From the NCBI RefSeq assembly GCF_000423465.1, contig NZ_AUIA01000026.1, positions 1-55,673 on the forward strand: a stretch of DNA of 55,673 bases, in the 5' to 3' direction. The DNA comes from Propionicicella superfundia DSM 22317. Its GTDB lineage: Bacteria > Actinomycetota > Actinomycetes > Propionibacteriales > Propionibacteriaceae. Positions 17,358 to 26,059 of this stretch are shown here, piece after piece (positions within the stretch are counted from its first letter, which is position 1; the number at the start of each line of letters is the position of its first letter). The notes beneath the pieces are model-generated. The model was not told the DNA's origin and searched no databases. It saw nothing but the letters and a program-made list of their open reading frames with translations. The position numbers were made by a program, and so were the translations under genes.

Positions 17358-18322
17358 CCGGGGCGCCGTGGCAGCGGTGGTGGTTCCGCCTCCTCCTCAG
17401 GCGGACCGCCACCGCCGTCCTCGTGGCCCTCGGGGCGAGCGTCTTCATCTGGGCGCTCGTCCCGCTCATGGACGGAGATCCCGCGCGTCTCACCCTGATC
17501 GCGCGGGGTGTCTCCGAACCGCTGCCCGATCAGGTGGCACAGATGCGTGCCGACCTCGGACTCGACCAGCCTCTCCCGCTGCAGTACCTCTCGTGGCTGA
17601 AGGGCGCCGTGACCGGCGACTTCGGTTTCTCGTGGCAGTCGGGGCAGCCGGTGGTCTCCGAGTTCGCCGCGCGGGCGGTGCCGACGGTGCGCCTGGCCGT
17701 CGCGGCGTTGCTCCTCAGCCTCGCCGTCGCGCTGCCCGCCGGGCTTGTCGCCGCGCGGTTCGAGGGGCGCTGGCCCGACCACGTCCTGCGTGGGGCCGCG
17801 ATCGTGAGCGCGTCCACGCCGTCGTTCCTCGTCGGTCTGCTCCTGATCTCCTATGCGGTCGTCCCTCTCGGCTGGGGGAGCGTCGTCCTCGACGGCCAGT
17901 GGTCGCAGGTGTTGCTGCCCGCGGTGTGCCTGTGCTTCGGCATGTTCGACATCTGGTCGCGGGTGTGGCGCGGGGGTGTCGTGGCGGGCCTGCACTCCGG
18001 GTATGCGCAGGTGCTCCACGCGCGCGGCGCGACCCCTCGGCGCATCCTTCTGCTGCATGCCTCTCCGAACGCCGCTCCGCCGCTGATCCACATCGTCGCC
18101 GTGTCGACCGGTGCGCTGCTCGGCGGGGCGGCCATCATCGAGACGGTCTTCACCTGGCCGGGGATCGGGGCCTACATGGTGACGTCCGTGCTGGCGCGCG
18201 ATCTGCCCGTCGTCCAGGCGTTCACGGTGATCGCGACGCTCGTCTACGTCGCGTCGAGCCTCGTCGCCGACCTGCTCACCGTCGCCGTCGACCCGCGGCT
18301 CCGCCAGCAGGTGCAGCGATGA
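17339..18322 (+). CDS. ABC transporter permease (OppB/NikB-like)
   Basis: 327 residues from a GTG that overlaps the binding-protein gene. It is a typical OppB-type permease with about six membrane segments, starting at TAVLVALGASVFIWALVPLM. The inner-face EAA-like loop is ARGATPRRILLLHASPNAAPPL, and the C-terminal helix is near VYVASSLVADLLTVAVDPRLR. It ends in an ATGA overlap with the second permease, so the operon is translationally coupled. Confidence 0.9.
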   Translation: MEHRTVAGAPWQRWWFRLLLRRTATAVLVALGASVFIWALVPLMDGDPARLTLIARGVSEPLPDQVAQMRADLGLDQPLPLQYLSWLKGAVTGDFGFSWQSGQPVVSEFAARAVPTVRLAVAALLLSLAVALPAGLVAARFEGRWPDHVLRGAAIVSASTPSFLVGLLLISYAVVPLGWGSVVLDGQWSQVLLPAVCLCFGMFDIWSRVWRGGVVAGLHSGYAQVLHARGATPRRILLLHASPNAAPPLIHIVAVSTGALLGGAAIIETVFTWPGIGAYMVTSVLARDLPVVQAFTVIATLVYVASSLVADLLTVAVDPRLRQQVQR

Positions 18323-19212
18323 CCGTCAGCGAGGCCGTCCGAACGGTCCGCGGCGCGCGCGGCGGAGCGCCGGCCCGCACCGTCCGCGGCCCCCTGCGGC
18401 GCGGGCTGCGAACCCCCCTCGGCCGGATCGGCCTGGGGATCGTCGTCGTCCTCGCGGTGGTGCTCGTCGCGTCGCCGTTCCTCGGCCTTCCCGATCCGGC
18501 CGCGCAGAACCTGGACGCCAAGCTCGCCCCGCCGAGCGTGGAGCACTGGCTCGGCGCGGACCATCTGGGGCGCGACGTCCTCGCCCGGACGATCGAGGCG
18601 ACGATCCGTTCCTCGCTGGCGGCGTGCCTCGTGCTCGTCGGCTCCCTCACCATCAGCATCCTGGTCGGCGTCCTCGCCGCGACCGGCGGACGGAGGCTCG
18701 ACACCGTCCTCATGCGCATCGTGGACGTGGTGCTCGCCGTGCCCGGGCTCATCCTCGCCCTGGCGATCGTCGGGCTCCTCGGGCCGGGTTTCGACCATCT
18801 GCTCATCGCCCTCATCGTGTCGTCGTGGGCCGGGAACGCACGTCTGGCCAGGGCGTACGCGCTGGCGATCGTGCACAGACCCTACGTGCAGGCGGCGCGG
18901 CTCGCCGGCGTCGGCCGGTGGCGCATCCTGCTCACCCACATCGCGGGCGGAGTCGTGCCCCAGATGCTGGTCGTGGCGACCCTCGACCTCGGCGGGGTGA
19001 TCGTACGGCTCGCCGGACTGTCGTTCCTCGGCCTCGGGCCGATGCCTCCGGCGGCGGAGCTGGGCGCCATGCTGGGCGAGTCCCGCGCCTACCTCACCAA
19101 CGCGCCGTGGCTGTTCGCCGTCCCCACGATCGCGATCGTCGCCCTCACCCTCTCGGCCAACCTCATCGGCGAAGCGGTGAGCGACGCCGCTCGGAATGCG
19201 GGGGAGTCATGA
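18319..19212 (+). CDS. ABC transporter permease (OppC/NikC-like)
   Basis: 297 residues. A membrane segment (GLGIVVVLAVVLVASPFLG) is followed by the OppC hallmark HWLGADHLGRDVLARTIEA, then the permease domain with EAA loop ARLAGVGRWRILLTHIAGG. The start overlaps the first permease and the stop overlaps the ATPase gene, both by ATGA. It forms the import channel with the OppB-like subunit. Confidence 0.9.
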   Translation: MTVSEAVRTVRGARGGAPARTVRGPLRRGLRTPLGRIGLGIVVVLAVVLVASPFLGLPDPAAQNLDAKLAPPSVEHWLGADHLGRDVLARTIEATIRSSLAACLVLVGSLTISILVGVLAATGGRRLDTVLMRIVDVVLAVPGLILALAIVGLLGPGFDHLLIALIVSSWAGNARLARAYALAIVHRPYVQAARLAGVGRWRILLTHIAGGVVPQMLVVATLDLGGVIVRLAGLSFLGLGPMPPAAELGAMLGESRAYLTNAPWLFAVPTIAIVALTLSANLIGEAVSDAARNAGES

Positions 19213-20117
19213 CCATCCTGGCGGTCGAGCACCTGTCGGTGCGCTACCCGAAGGGGGCGCTGGCCGTCCGGGACGTCGGGTTCCGGGTGAGCGCCGGGGA
19301 GGTGCTCGCCCTCGTCGGCGAGTCGGGCTGCGGAAAATCGACGGTGGCCAAGGCGCTGCTCGGCGGTCTGCCGCGGGGCACCGAGGTGCAGGGCAGCATG
19401 CGGCTGGGCGACACCGAGCTGAACGGCGCTCCGGCGGCCGGGCTGAGACGCGTCCGCGGCACCCGGCTCGGCTACGTGAGCCAGGATCCCTTCGGGGCCA
19501 TGGATCCGTTGTGGCGGGTGGGCGCGAACGTCGCCGAGGCGTGGCGGGTGAAGGGCGCGAGGCCGTCGGGAGAGATGATCGAACGATCCCTGCGGGACGT
19601 GGGCATCGACGGGGCCGCCGCCCGGGCGCGGCAGTACCCGCACGAGTGGTCCGGGGGGATGCTGCAGCGGGCGGAGATCGCGGCGGGCAGCGTCTGGGGG
19701 CCGGAGCTCGTCGTGGCGGACGAGCCGACGGCGGCGCTGGACCACCAGCTCGCCGACGCGATCGCGGCGCGACTGCGCGCAGCGGCCGATGCTCTGCTTC
19801 TGATCAGCCACGATCTGTCCCTGGTGCGGCGCCATGCGGACCGGATCCTCGTCATGTACGGGGGCAGGATCGTCGAGGAGGGTGCCTGCCGCGACGTCCT
19901 CGACGGCCCGCGGCACCCCTACACGACCGGGCTGCTCGCCGCGATACCCCGGCCCGGTCACGGCCTCCCGGTGCCGCTGGAGGGCTCTCCCCCCGACCTC
20001 ACCGTCGTCGAGGCGGGATGCTCGTTCGCCCCACGCTGCGCCCACCGGACCGCGGACTGCCTCCGCCTGACCCCGACCCTGGAGCGCGGAGCGGCCTGCC
20101 CGGTGGTGAACCGATGA
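19209..20117 (+). CDS. ABC transporter ATPase (OppD/NikD-like)
   Basis: 302 residues. Walker A GESGCGKST, Q-loop YVSQDPFGAMDP, signature EWSGGMLQRAEIA, Walker B LVVADEPTAALD and the His switch SHDLSL are all present. The oligopeptide/nickel C-terminal extension has Cys residues (AGCSFAPRCAHRTADC), the usual OppD-type pattern. One of two ATPases that power the importer. Confidence 0.92.
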   Translation: MTILAVEHLSVRYPKGALAVRDVGFRVSAGEVLALVGESGCGKSTVAKALLGGLPRGTEVQGSMRLGDTELNGAPAAGLRRVRGTRLGYVSQDPFGAMDPLWRVGANVAEAWRVKGARPSGEMIERSLRDVGIDGAAARARQYPHEWSGGMLQRAEIAAGSVWGPELVVADEPTAALDHQLADAIAARLRAAADALLLISHDLSLVRRHADRILVMYGGRIVEEGACRDVLDGPRHPYTTGLLAAIPRPGHGLPVPLEGSPPDLTVVEAGCSFAPRCAHRTADCLRLTPTLERGAACPVVNR

Positions 20118-20758
20118 TCCTCGAAGCACGATCGATCGGCTTCGGCTACGGCGGCGGCGAGGACCTCCTGTCCGGCCTGTCGCTGACGGTCCGGGCCGGC
20201 GAGATCGTCGGGATCCAGGGCCGGTCGGGCTGCGGCAAGTCCACCGTGCTCAAGCTGTTCGCGGGGGTCCTCACCCCCACCGCGGGCTCGCTCGGCTGGC
20301 AGGGCCGGGACCGGCCGGCCCCCGGCTCGGTGGGCATGATCTTCCAGGACGCCACGGGCAGCCTGAACCCGCGCTGGCCGATCGGGCGCAGCGTCGCGGA
20401 GCCTCTTCTGCACTGCTCGCGTGCCGAGCGTCGCCGTCGGGTGAGGGAGGCGCTGGCGGCGGTGCGCCTGCAGGAGCTCGACCCGCGGCTGACCCCGCGG
20501 CAGCTCTCCGGCGGGCAGTGCCAGCGCGTCGCCATCGCCCGCATCCACGCGCGGTCTCCCGCTCTGCTGCTCGCCGACGAGCCGACGAGCGCCCTGGACG
20601 CCTCCGTCGCGGCCGGCATCATCCGGCTGCTTCGCGAGCTGGCCGATGTCGGCACGGCGATCGTCCTCGTCAGTCACGACCCGACGGTGCTGGGCGTCCT
20701 GTGCGACCGCATTCTCACCCTGGACAGGGGAGTTCTCTCAGGAGGTATCGATGGCTGA
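20114..20758 (+). CDS. ABC transporter ATPase (OppF/NikE-like), short form
   Basis: 214 residues, shorter than typical OppF because the C-terminal substrate extension is missing. Walker A GRSGCGKST, Q-loop MIFQDATGSLNPRW, signature LSGGQCQRVAIAR, Walker B LLLADEPTSALD and SHDPTV are intact. The start overlaps the first ATPase gene, and the stop lies inside the start region of the FhuF-like gene. It pairs with the OppD-like subunit. Confidence 0.9.
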   Translation: MILEARSIGFGYGGGEDLLSGLSLTVRAGEIVGIQGRSGCGKSTVLKLFAGVLTPTAGSLGWQGRDRPAPGSVGMIFQDATGSLNPRWPIGRSVAEPLLHCSRAERRRRVREALAAVRLQELDPRLTPRQLSGGQCQRVAIARIHARSPALLLADEPTSALDASVAAGIIRLLRELADVGTAIVLVSHDPTVLGVLCDRILTLDRGVLSGGIDG

Positions 20759-21488
20759 ACCCGACCCGACAGGACCGGCGCTGAGCGAGTTGCGCCGGCT
20801 CTTCCCGGCCGCCGGCATGGAGATCGGAGGTCGGTGGTACGAGGCGCAGGCGCTCGTGGGCGAACCGGACATCGTCGCGACGCTCGTCGCGGACCATGCG
20901 GCCTTCCGGCGGATCGAGGAGGGCCGGTACGCGGCGTCCCTGTTCTTCCAGCGTTACTGCCACCGGCTCTGCGGGGCCGTCGTCGGGGTGTGGGTGCTGA
21001 ACCGCTCCGCGCTGGACGCGTCACCGGGCCGGGTGAGCATGTGCGTGCGCGATGCGAGCCCGGCGAGCGTCCGGCTGAGTGGGGCCACGCGGCCGGCGGA
21101 CACCCCGGAGGAGCTCGTCCGCGGTCTGGTCGACGAGCATCTGCTGGTGCTGGCCGGTCATCTCCACGAGCGCTACCCCCTCACCCTTCCCAATCTGTGG
21201 GGCAACATCGCGGCCGGGATCGGGCAGGCGGCCCGCGCCCTGTCGCGGATCCGGGCTGCCGACGAGGTGCGGGCGGCGGTCGAGCCCGTGCTGGCGACCC
21301 GTCCGCTGTTGGGGCGGCTCGGCGAGTTCCGCGTCCTGTCCGGACCGCAGGGTCCGAGGCTCTTCTACGACCGCCGTACCTGTTGCCATTGGCATGAGAT
21401 CCCCGATGGGAAGTTCTGCTCGTACTGCTCGCGTCTCAGCCAGGACGAACGGACCCGGCGGTTCGCGGCGAGCATGGCCGGCGAGTGA
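20751..21488 (+). CDS. FhuF-like (2Fe-2S) ferric reductase-type protein
   Basis: 245 residues from an ATG with AGGAGG upstream, overlapping the last ATPase gene. The C-terminal motif Cys-Cys-x10-Cys-x2-Cys (C211, C212, C223, C226; TCCHWHEIPDGKFCSYC) is the FhuF iron-sulfur ligand set. The N-terminal part (VADHAAFRRIEEGRYAASLFFQRY) fits the family's helical domain. FhuF proteins reduce metal-chelate complexes in the cytosol to free the metal. Here the riboswitch suggests that the metal may be Co(III) rather than Fe(III). Confidence 0.85.
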   Translation: MAEPDPTGPALSELRRLFPAAGMEIGGRWYEAQALVGEPDIVATLVADHAAFRRIEEGRYAASLFFQRYCHRLCGAVVGVWVLNRSALDASPGRVSMCVRDASPASVRLSGATRPADTPEELVRGLVDEHLLVLAGHLHERYPLTLPNLWGNIAAGIGQAARALSRIRAADEVRAAVEPVLATRPLLGRLGEFRVLSGPQGPRLFYDRRTCCHWHEIPDGKFCSYCSRLSQDERTRRFAASMAGE

Positions 21489-21506
21489 CCGCGCGTCCGT
21501 CGCGGG

Positions 21507-22382
21507 TCAGGCGTGGACGGCGTCCAGCACGGCGGCCGCGAAGGCCGCGGGCGCCTCGACCGGGACGTAGTGGCCCACACCACCCATGCAGATCGTCCGG
21601 ACGTCGGAGAAGTGCTCGCCGAGCCGGTCGGACCAGGCCCGCGGGTACAGCGGGTCGTTCTCGGGCCACAGGACGGTCGTGGGCGCGGCGATGCGGCGCT
21701 GCGGCGCGGGTGAGCGCTCGGCGACCGCCCGGGCGAACATGTTGGAGCGTGAGCGGTACCACCCGATGGAGGCGGTGAAGGCTCCGGGTGCTCCGTACAC
21801 CGTCACGAGGTGCTCCAGGTGTTCGGGTGCCGGTTCGTGCCCCGGGCCCGACCAGTGCCGCCAGAAGTGTTCGAGATAGGCGCGCACGGCGTCGGGCTTG
21901 CCGTCGACGAGCCGGTCGGCCAGGTCGAGGTGATGGAAGGACTGATACCAGAACTCCTCGATCACCGTCGGGTCGAGCACCCGTTGCCCGAGCCCGGGCA
22001 GCGGGGGAGCGAGCACCAGCGCGCGGACGACGTCGGGCCGGGTGCAGGCGAGCTGCTGGCCGATCCGGCTCCCGATGTCGTACCCCCCGATCACCGGACG
22101 GTCGAGGCCGAGCTCCTCGATGAGGCCGAGGACGCTGCGGGCCTGGGCCTCGACGCTGTAGGCCTCTGCCGGTTCGCGGACGTGCTTGTCCGACTCGCCG
22201 AACCCGCGGAGGTCCGCGACGACGACCTCGGTCGTCTCGGCGAGGAGGGGCACGACATCGCGGTAATCCGTCCGGTCGCCCGGCCAGCCGTGGAGCAGCA
22301 CGACGCCCGGGCCTCGCCCGGTCCGCTCGTAGGCCAGCCGGAAGCCGTCCACCGCCTGGCTGAGTCCCGACAGCACGTCCAC
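21507..22382 (-). CDS. Alpha/beta-fold hydrolase
   Basis: About 291 residues from a GTG at 22382 with GGGAGG upstream; longer starts exist but run through repeat DNA. Oxyanion and His-Gly region VVLLHGWPGDRTDY; a nucleophile-elbow position in VIGGYDIGSRIG, which has Asp as in haloalkane dehalogenases and epoxide hydrolases; LRGFGESDKH; and a C-terminal His in GVGHYVPVEAP. The Asp nucleophile and the epoxide-hydrolase-like HGWPG suggest an epoxide hydrolase or dehalogenase type. It converges on the FhuF-like gene. Substrate unknown. Confidence 0.8.
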   Translation of the reverse strand: MDVLSGLSQAVDGFRLAYERTGRGPGVVLLHGWPGDRTDYRDVVPLLAETTEVVVADLRGFGESDKHVREPAEAYSVEAQARSVLGLIEELGLDRPVIGGYDIGSRIGQQLACTRPDVVRALVLAPPLPGLGQRVLDPTVIEEFWYQSFHHLDLADRLVDGKPDAVRAYLEHFWRHWSGPGHEPAPEHLEHLVTVYGAPGAFTASIGWYRSRSNMFARAVAERSPAPQRRIAAPTTVLWPENDPLYPRAWSDRLGEHFSDVRTICMGGVGHYVPVEAPAAFAAAVLDAVHA

Positions 22383-22957
22383 GCCGACCTCCCACACGTC
22401 CGATGTGTGCCTGTCTGCTCGCCACCCTAACCCCAGTTGCCACGCACGGGCTGTGCTCGCTCCGCGTTGTGGACCGGAGCTCCGGGTCGATCCGGGGTTC
22501 GGCGGAGCGGACGCGTGGGGCCCCTGGCGGGTCGGAGGTCGCAGCCGTAGGCGCGGGGGCCGCGCGCGGGTGTGGGCTTCGAACGGGGTGCCTTCCCGGG
22601 ACGAGCGGTCGTGGGTGCTCGGGCGTGTGTGGGTTCGGTTGGGAGTCGGGGCGTGGAGCGGTTCCGGGATTCTCCCGACCACGTGCGGATCGGACAGGTG
22701 TCCTGTGGCTGGGGGGACGGAGCCGGGAGCGTGGACGGGACTGGCCCCCGCCGAGCTTGCGAGGCGGGTGGTTGCGCGCGGCTCCGTCCCCCCAGCCACA
22801 GGACCGAGCCCAACCCGCCCACAGCTCCCAACCCGACCACAGCAGCTCCCGACCCGACCACAGCACCCGACCCGACCACAGCACCCGACCCGACCACAGC
22901 ACCCGACCCGACCACAGCAGGGCGTCGACCGTGATCGTCAGCGCGGACAGGGACGGT
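22383..22957. repeat. Gene-free stretch with inverted and tandem repeats
   Basis: A perfect 24-bp inverted repeat (TCCTGTGGCTGGGGGGACGG extended to 22724, and its complement at 22780-22803) encloses a 55-base loop. Next to it are tandem 18-bp units GACCCGACCACAGCACCC (22851-22920, three full copies and a partial one) with diverged copies before them. Open frames here lack protein character. Confidence 0.75.
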
Positions 22958-24421
22958 TCATGCGGACGTCCCCGTGCCTTCGGACTGTTCGGTGGCGGTC
23001 GAGCGGTCCCGTGCGCCCAGGGGCCCGATCCTCGGAATCAGCAGCACGACGGCGCTGACGAGGAAGGCGACGCCGCACAGGACCCACATCGTGGCGTAGC
23101 CCCACACCCCGGCGAACGTGTCGCCCTGCGCGGTCGCCGTGCCGAGCGCGACGGCGAACAGAGCGCCCCCCGCTGCACCGCCGAGCGTCCGGAGTGCGTT
23201 GTAGACGCCGACCGACTCGCCGGTCTGGCCCGTGGGCGTGAGTTCGGCGAGGAAGGCGGGAAGGCCGCCGAGCAGCACGCCCATGCCGAACCCCGCGACG
23301 ACCGCGTAGCCCCAGATCTGCCACATCTGCAGATGAAACGCGGCGATGAACAGGTGGGCCGCCATCGCGAGAGTCGCGCCGAGCACGAGCGTCCTGCGCG
23401 GACCGATGCCGTGGGCGATCCGCGCGAATGCGGCGGCGCCGACGGTTGCGAGCAGCCCGATCGCCGCGATCACGAGGGAGATCCTCCCCGGCGAGGCCGA
23501 GAAGCCGTAGCCGGTGACGGCGGGGTCCGCGCTCAGGAACGTCGTCAGCGGAGACTGGCCGCCGAGCAGCACGGCCCCGAAGAGGAAGCCCGACAGGTGG
23601 ATGGGAGCCGCCTTCCAGGACGCCACGAGCGCCATGTCGACGGCGGGGCTCCGGGTGCGTCGCTCCCACAGCACCCACAGCACGAGCAGGACCACGGCGA
23701 GCCCGAGCAGGATCAGGGCGGCGGACGATCCGACCCCGCCGGCCGAGGCGAGCCCGAGCCCGCTCAGCAGCGTGACCATGACGACCGCCAGGCCGAGGAA
23801 GCCGGGGACGTCGATGCGACCGGGCGTGCGGAACGGCGTCTCCGGCACCTGGGCGTACACCGCGTAGAGGCTGATTCCCAGGGGGATCAGGGGCACCAGT
23901 GAGGTGACCGTGAGCGAGGGGGACACCGAGGCGACCAGCCCGGCGGCGAGCGTCCCCAGGATCACACCGCCGGTGAGGCTCGCGACGAGCATCCCGACCC
24001 CTCGTCGTGCAGACTCCCCCGAGAGCCGGCCGTGGACGATGGCCACCTCCAGCGGGAGCCACACCGCGATCGGCCCTTGCAGGACTCGCGCGCCGAGGAT
24101 CAGCCCGTAGCTCGGCGCGACGGCGATGACGAGCGACCCGAGGGTCACCGAGACCATCGCGAGGCGCAGCAGTCGCCGGTGCCCGAACATGTCGCCCAGC
24201 TTCGACAGGAGCGGGACGCACACGGCCGCGGACAGGGTCTGCACCGTCATGAACCAGGTGATGTCGGCGTCGCTGATCGCCAGGCTCTCGGCGATCCGTG
24301 GGATCAGCGGCGAGTAGTAGCCCTGGACGAAGCCGCTGGCCAGCTCACAGAAGACGAGGAACCCGACGACCGTGCGGAGGTTCGGTTCCGGCGCGTGCGT
24401 GCCGTGCTCGACAGCGGACAT
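22958..24421 (-). CDS. MFS transporter (DHA2-like exporter)
   Basis: 487 residues, mostly hydrophobic, with about 12-14 membrane segments. Motif A-like loop SKLGDMFGHRRLLRLAM between segments 2 and 3, motif C-like Gly-rich segment VASLTGGVILGTLAAGLV, and a second-half repeat LGGLPAFLAELTPTGQTGES. Major-facilitator drug or metabolite exporters of the DHA2 group look like this. The substrate cannot be told; the gene precedes the polysaccharide locus without a clear functional link. Confidence 0.88.
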   Translation of the reverse strand: MSAVEHGTHAPEPNLRTVVGFLVFCELASGFVQGYYSPLIPRIAESLAISDADITWFMTVQTLSAAVCVPLLSKLGDMFGHRRLLRLAMVSVTLGSLVIAVAPSYGLILGARVLQGPIAVWLPLEVAIVHGRLSGESARRGVGMLVASLTGGVILGTLAAGLVASVSPSLTVTSLVPLIPLGISLYAVYAQVPETPFRTPGRIDVPGFLGLAVVMVTLLSGLGLASAGGVGSSAALILLGLAVVLLVLWVLWERRTRSPAVDMALVASWKAAPIHLSGFLFGAVLLGGQSPLTTFLSADPAVTGYGFSASPGRISLVIAAIGLLATVGAAAFARIAHGIGPRRTLVLGATLAMAAHLFIAAFHLQMWQIWGYAVVAGFGMGVLLGGLPAFLAELTPTGQTGESVGVYNALRTLGGAAGGALFAVALGTATAQGDTFAGVWGYATMWVLCGVAFLVSAVVLLIPRIGPLGARDRSTATEQSEGTGTSA

Positions 24422-24461
24422 GCGGATGGTCCTGTCCCTCGTGGGCCGTGGCCCGGCGGCC

Positions 24462-25949
24462 CTAGTCCTGCCAGAACTCCTTGTACAACGCCGAGGACGG
24501 CGCGGTGACGGTTGCCTCGTACTCGTCGGAGGGCAGGGCGAGGGCCGTGTCGGTGAGGTCGTGACCCCCCATGAGCGACACCCCGAGCCCGGCCCGGCCG
24601 TCGACGAGGGAGAAGCCGAGCAGTTCGAGCGTCGTGGGCAGGATGCTGAACTGGTCGGTGCGAGGCCGGTCGAACGCGACGGGGTCGGGGCTGGACACGC
24701 GGAACACGATGGTGCGGTCGGACGCTCCCTCGAGTTCGGTCTTGAAGGCGCCTCCGTCGCTCGTCGCCTTGAGATGGTCGCCCATGAGCATCACGACGGT
24801 GTCGTCGAGGACGCCCTCGTCCTCGAGGTAGCCGAGGAAGTCGGCGACCGCGCTCATCGAGCAGGTGATGGCCGTCGCCATCGCCACGGCGTCGTCGGTG
24901 TCGCAACTCGGGTAGACGCCGCCCGGCTCATGGGTGTCGAGGGTGAAGATCGTCAGGTTGTACGGGGTGTCGGAGGCGCGGAGCTCGGAGACGGTCTCCC
25001 GGGCGTGCTCCAGCAGTCGTCGGTCGGAGAGCCCCCAGACCGAGATGTCCTCCTCGTCCTCGCCGGCCGCCTCCCAGACCTCCCGGCCGAGGATCTGGTC
25101 GTACCCGTGATCGGAGAGGAAGGTCCCCTTGCCGGCGAACCGCGAGTCTGCACCGCCGAGGAACACGTTCGTGTAGCCCTCCTCGGACAGGACGTCGCCG
25201 AGGCACGTCGCGCCCGGCAGATAGGTCGTCACCTTCTCCCCGAAGTCGTTGGGGTTCACGCCGTCGACGAGGAGCTTGCTCTTCAGCGGGATCCCGCACT
25301 GGGTGCCGACGATCCCGGCCATCGTCCACCCGCCGCTCGGGTACTGCTCCAGCCCGTCGTAGACCTCCCAGCCGGAGGTCGCGTCGTCGAGTCCGGACAG
25401 CAGGTCCCTGCCGAAGATGGAGGCGTCGGAGAACGTGTTCTCCATCGATTCGAGATAGATGGTGATGAGGTTGCGGGGCTCCTTCGCCTCGGCGGCGACG
25501 GCCGGCGTCGCGTAGTACGCGGCGAAGGTGCGATCGCTGAGGATCGCCACCGCATACTGCGGGACGCCGGTGACCGACAGCAGCACCGCCAGCGACACGG
25601 CGAACGCGAGCCCGGTCGCGACGAGCGGACGACGCACGGCGGTCTTCACGGGAGGCGGACGATGACCGCGCGCCCGCCGGATCAGCCGCCGGGCGACGGC
25701 GACCAGGCTGACGACGAGCACGGGCAAGCCGATGCACACGACGGCCGCCTCGATCACCAGTCGGTCGTTGCCGACGCCCTCGCCACCGGTGATCGGGAGA
25801 TTGAGGAGAACCTGCTCGAGGATCACCGATCCGAACCGGAAGTTGATCCACCAGGCGGTCGCCAGGAGGACCAGAGCGAGGGTCGACAACACCCACGGGA
25901 GCGGCGACAGTCGCGAACGTTTCGATTGCTGAGACCCGTTCCTCGCCAT
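24462..25949 (-). CDS. MdoB/LtaS-like phosphoglycerol transferase
   Basis: 495 residues. Three N-terminal membrane segments (about 15-35, 62-85 and 108-130) precede an extracytoplasmic sulfatase-fold domain with ITIYLESMENTF, MAGIVGTQCGIPLKS (the Thr/Cys region that holds the nucleophile in OpgB/MdoB proteins), FTLDTHEPGG and MLMGDHLKA. It should move phosphoglycerol from lipid to a glycan or polymer at the outer face. Its place at the left edge of the polysaccharide locus suggests decoration of the exported glycan. Confidence 0.85.
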   Translation of the reverse strand: MARNGSQQSKRSRLSPLPWVLSTLALVLLATAWWINFRFGSVILEQVLLNLPITGGEGVGNDRLVIEAAVVCIGLPVLVVSLVAVARRLIRRARGHRPPPVKTAVRRPLVATGLAFAVSLAVLLSVTGVPQYAVAILSDRTFAAYYATPAVAAEAKEPRNLITIYLESMENTFSDASIFGRDLLSGLDDATSGWEVYDGLEQYPSGGWTMAGIVGTQCGIPLKSKLLVDGVNPNDFGEKVTTYLPGATCLGDVLSEEGYTNVFLGGADSRFAGKGTFLSDHGYDQILGREVWEAAGEDEEDISVWGLSDRRLLEHARETVSELRASDTPYNLTIFTLDTHEPGGVYPSCDTDDAVAMATAITCSMSAVADFLGYLEDEGVLDDTVVMLMGDHLKATSDGGAFKTELEGASDRTIVFRVSSPDPVAFDRPRTDQFSILPTTLELLGFSLVDGRAGLGVSLMGGHDLTDTALALPSDEYEATVTAPSSALYKEFWQD

Positions 25950-26059
25950 AATTCAGACGGATGTTACCAGCGCGACATGTGAATGCCCTTGACATCCCGG
26001 GGTTCGATCCGTGGTGGACGCTGGGTGCAGCACGGACCGCGATACGGGCGACCCGGCGG

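Noticed and set aside
22820-22920. A CRISPR array
   Set aside because: The 18-bp units follow one another directly without unique spacers, so this is a minisatellite.
22383-22957. Long open frames in the repeat-rich gap, including N-terminal extensions of the hydrolase
   Set aside because: They run through repeats and lack protein character; a GTG with a good ribosome-binding site at 22382 explains the hydrolase.
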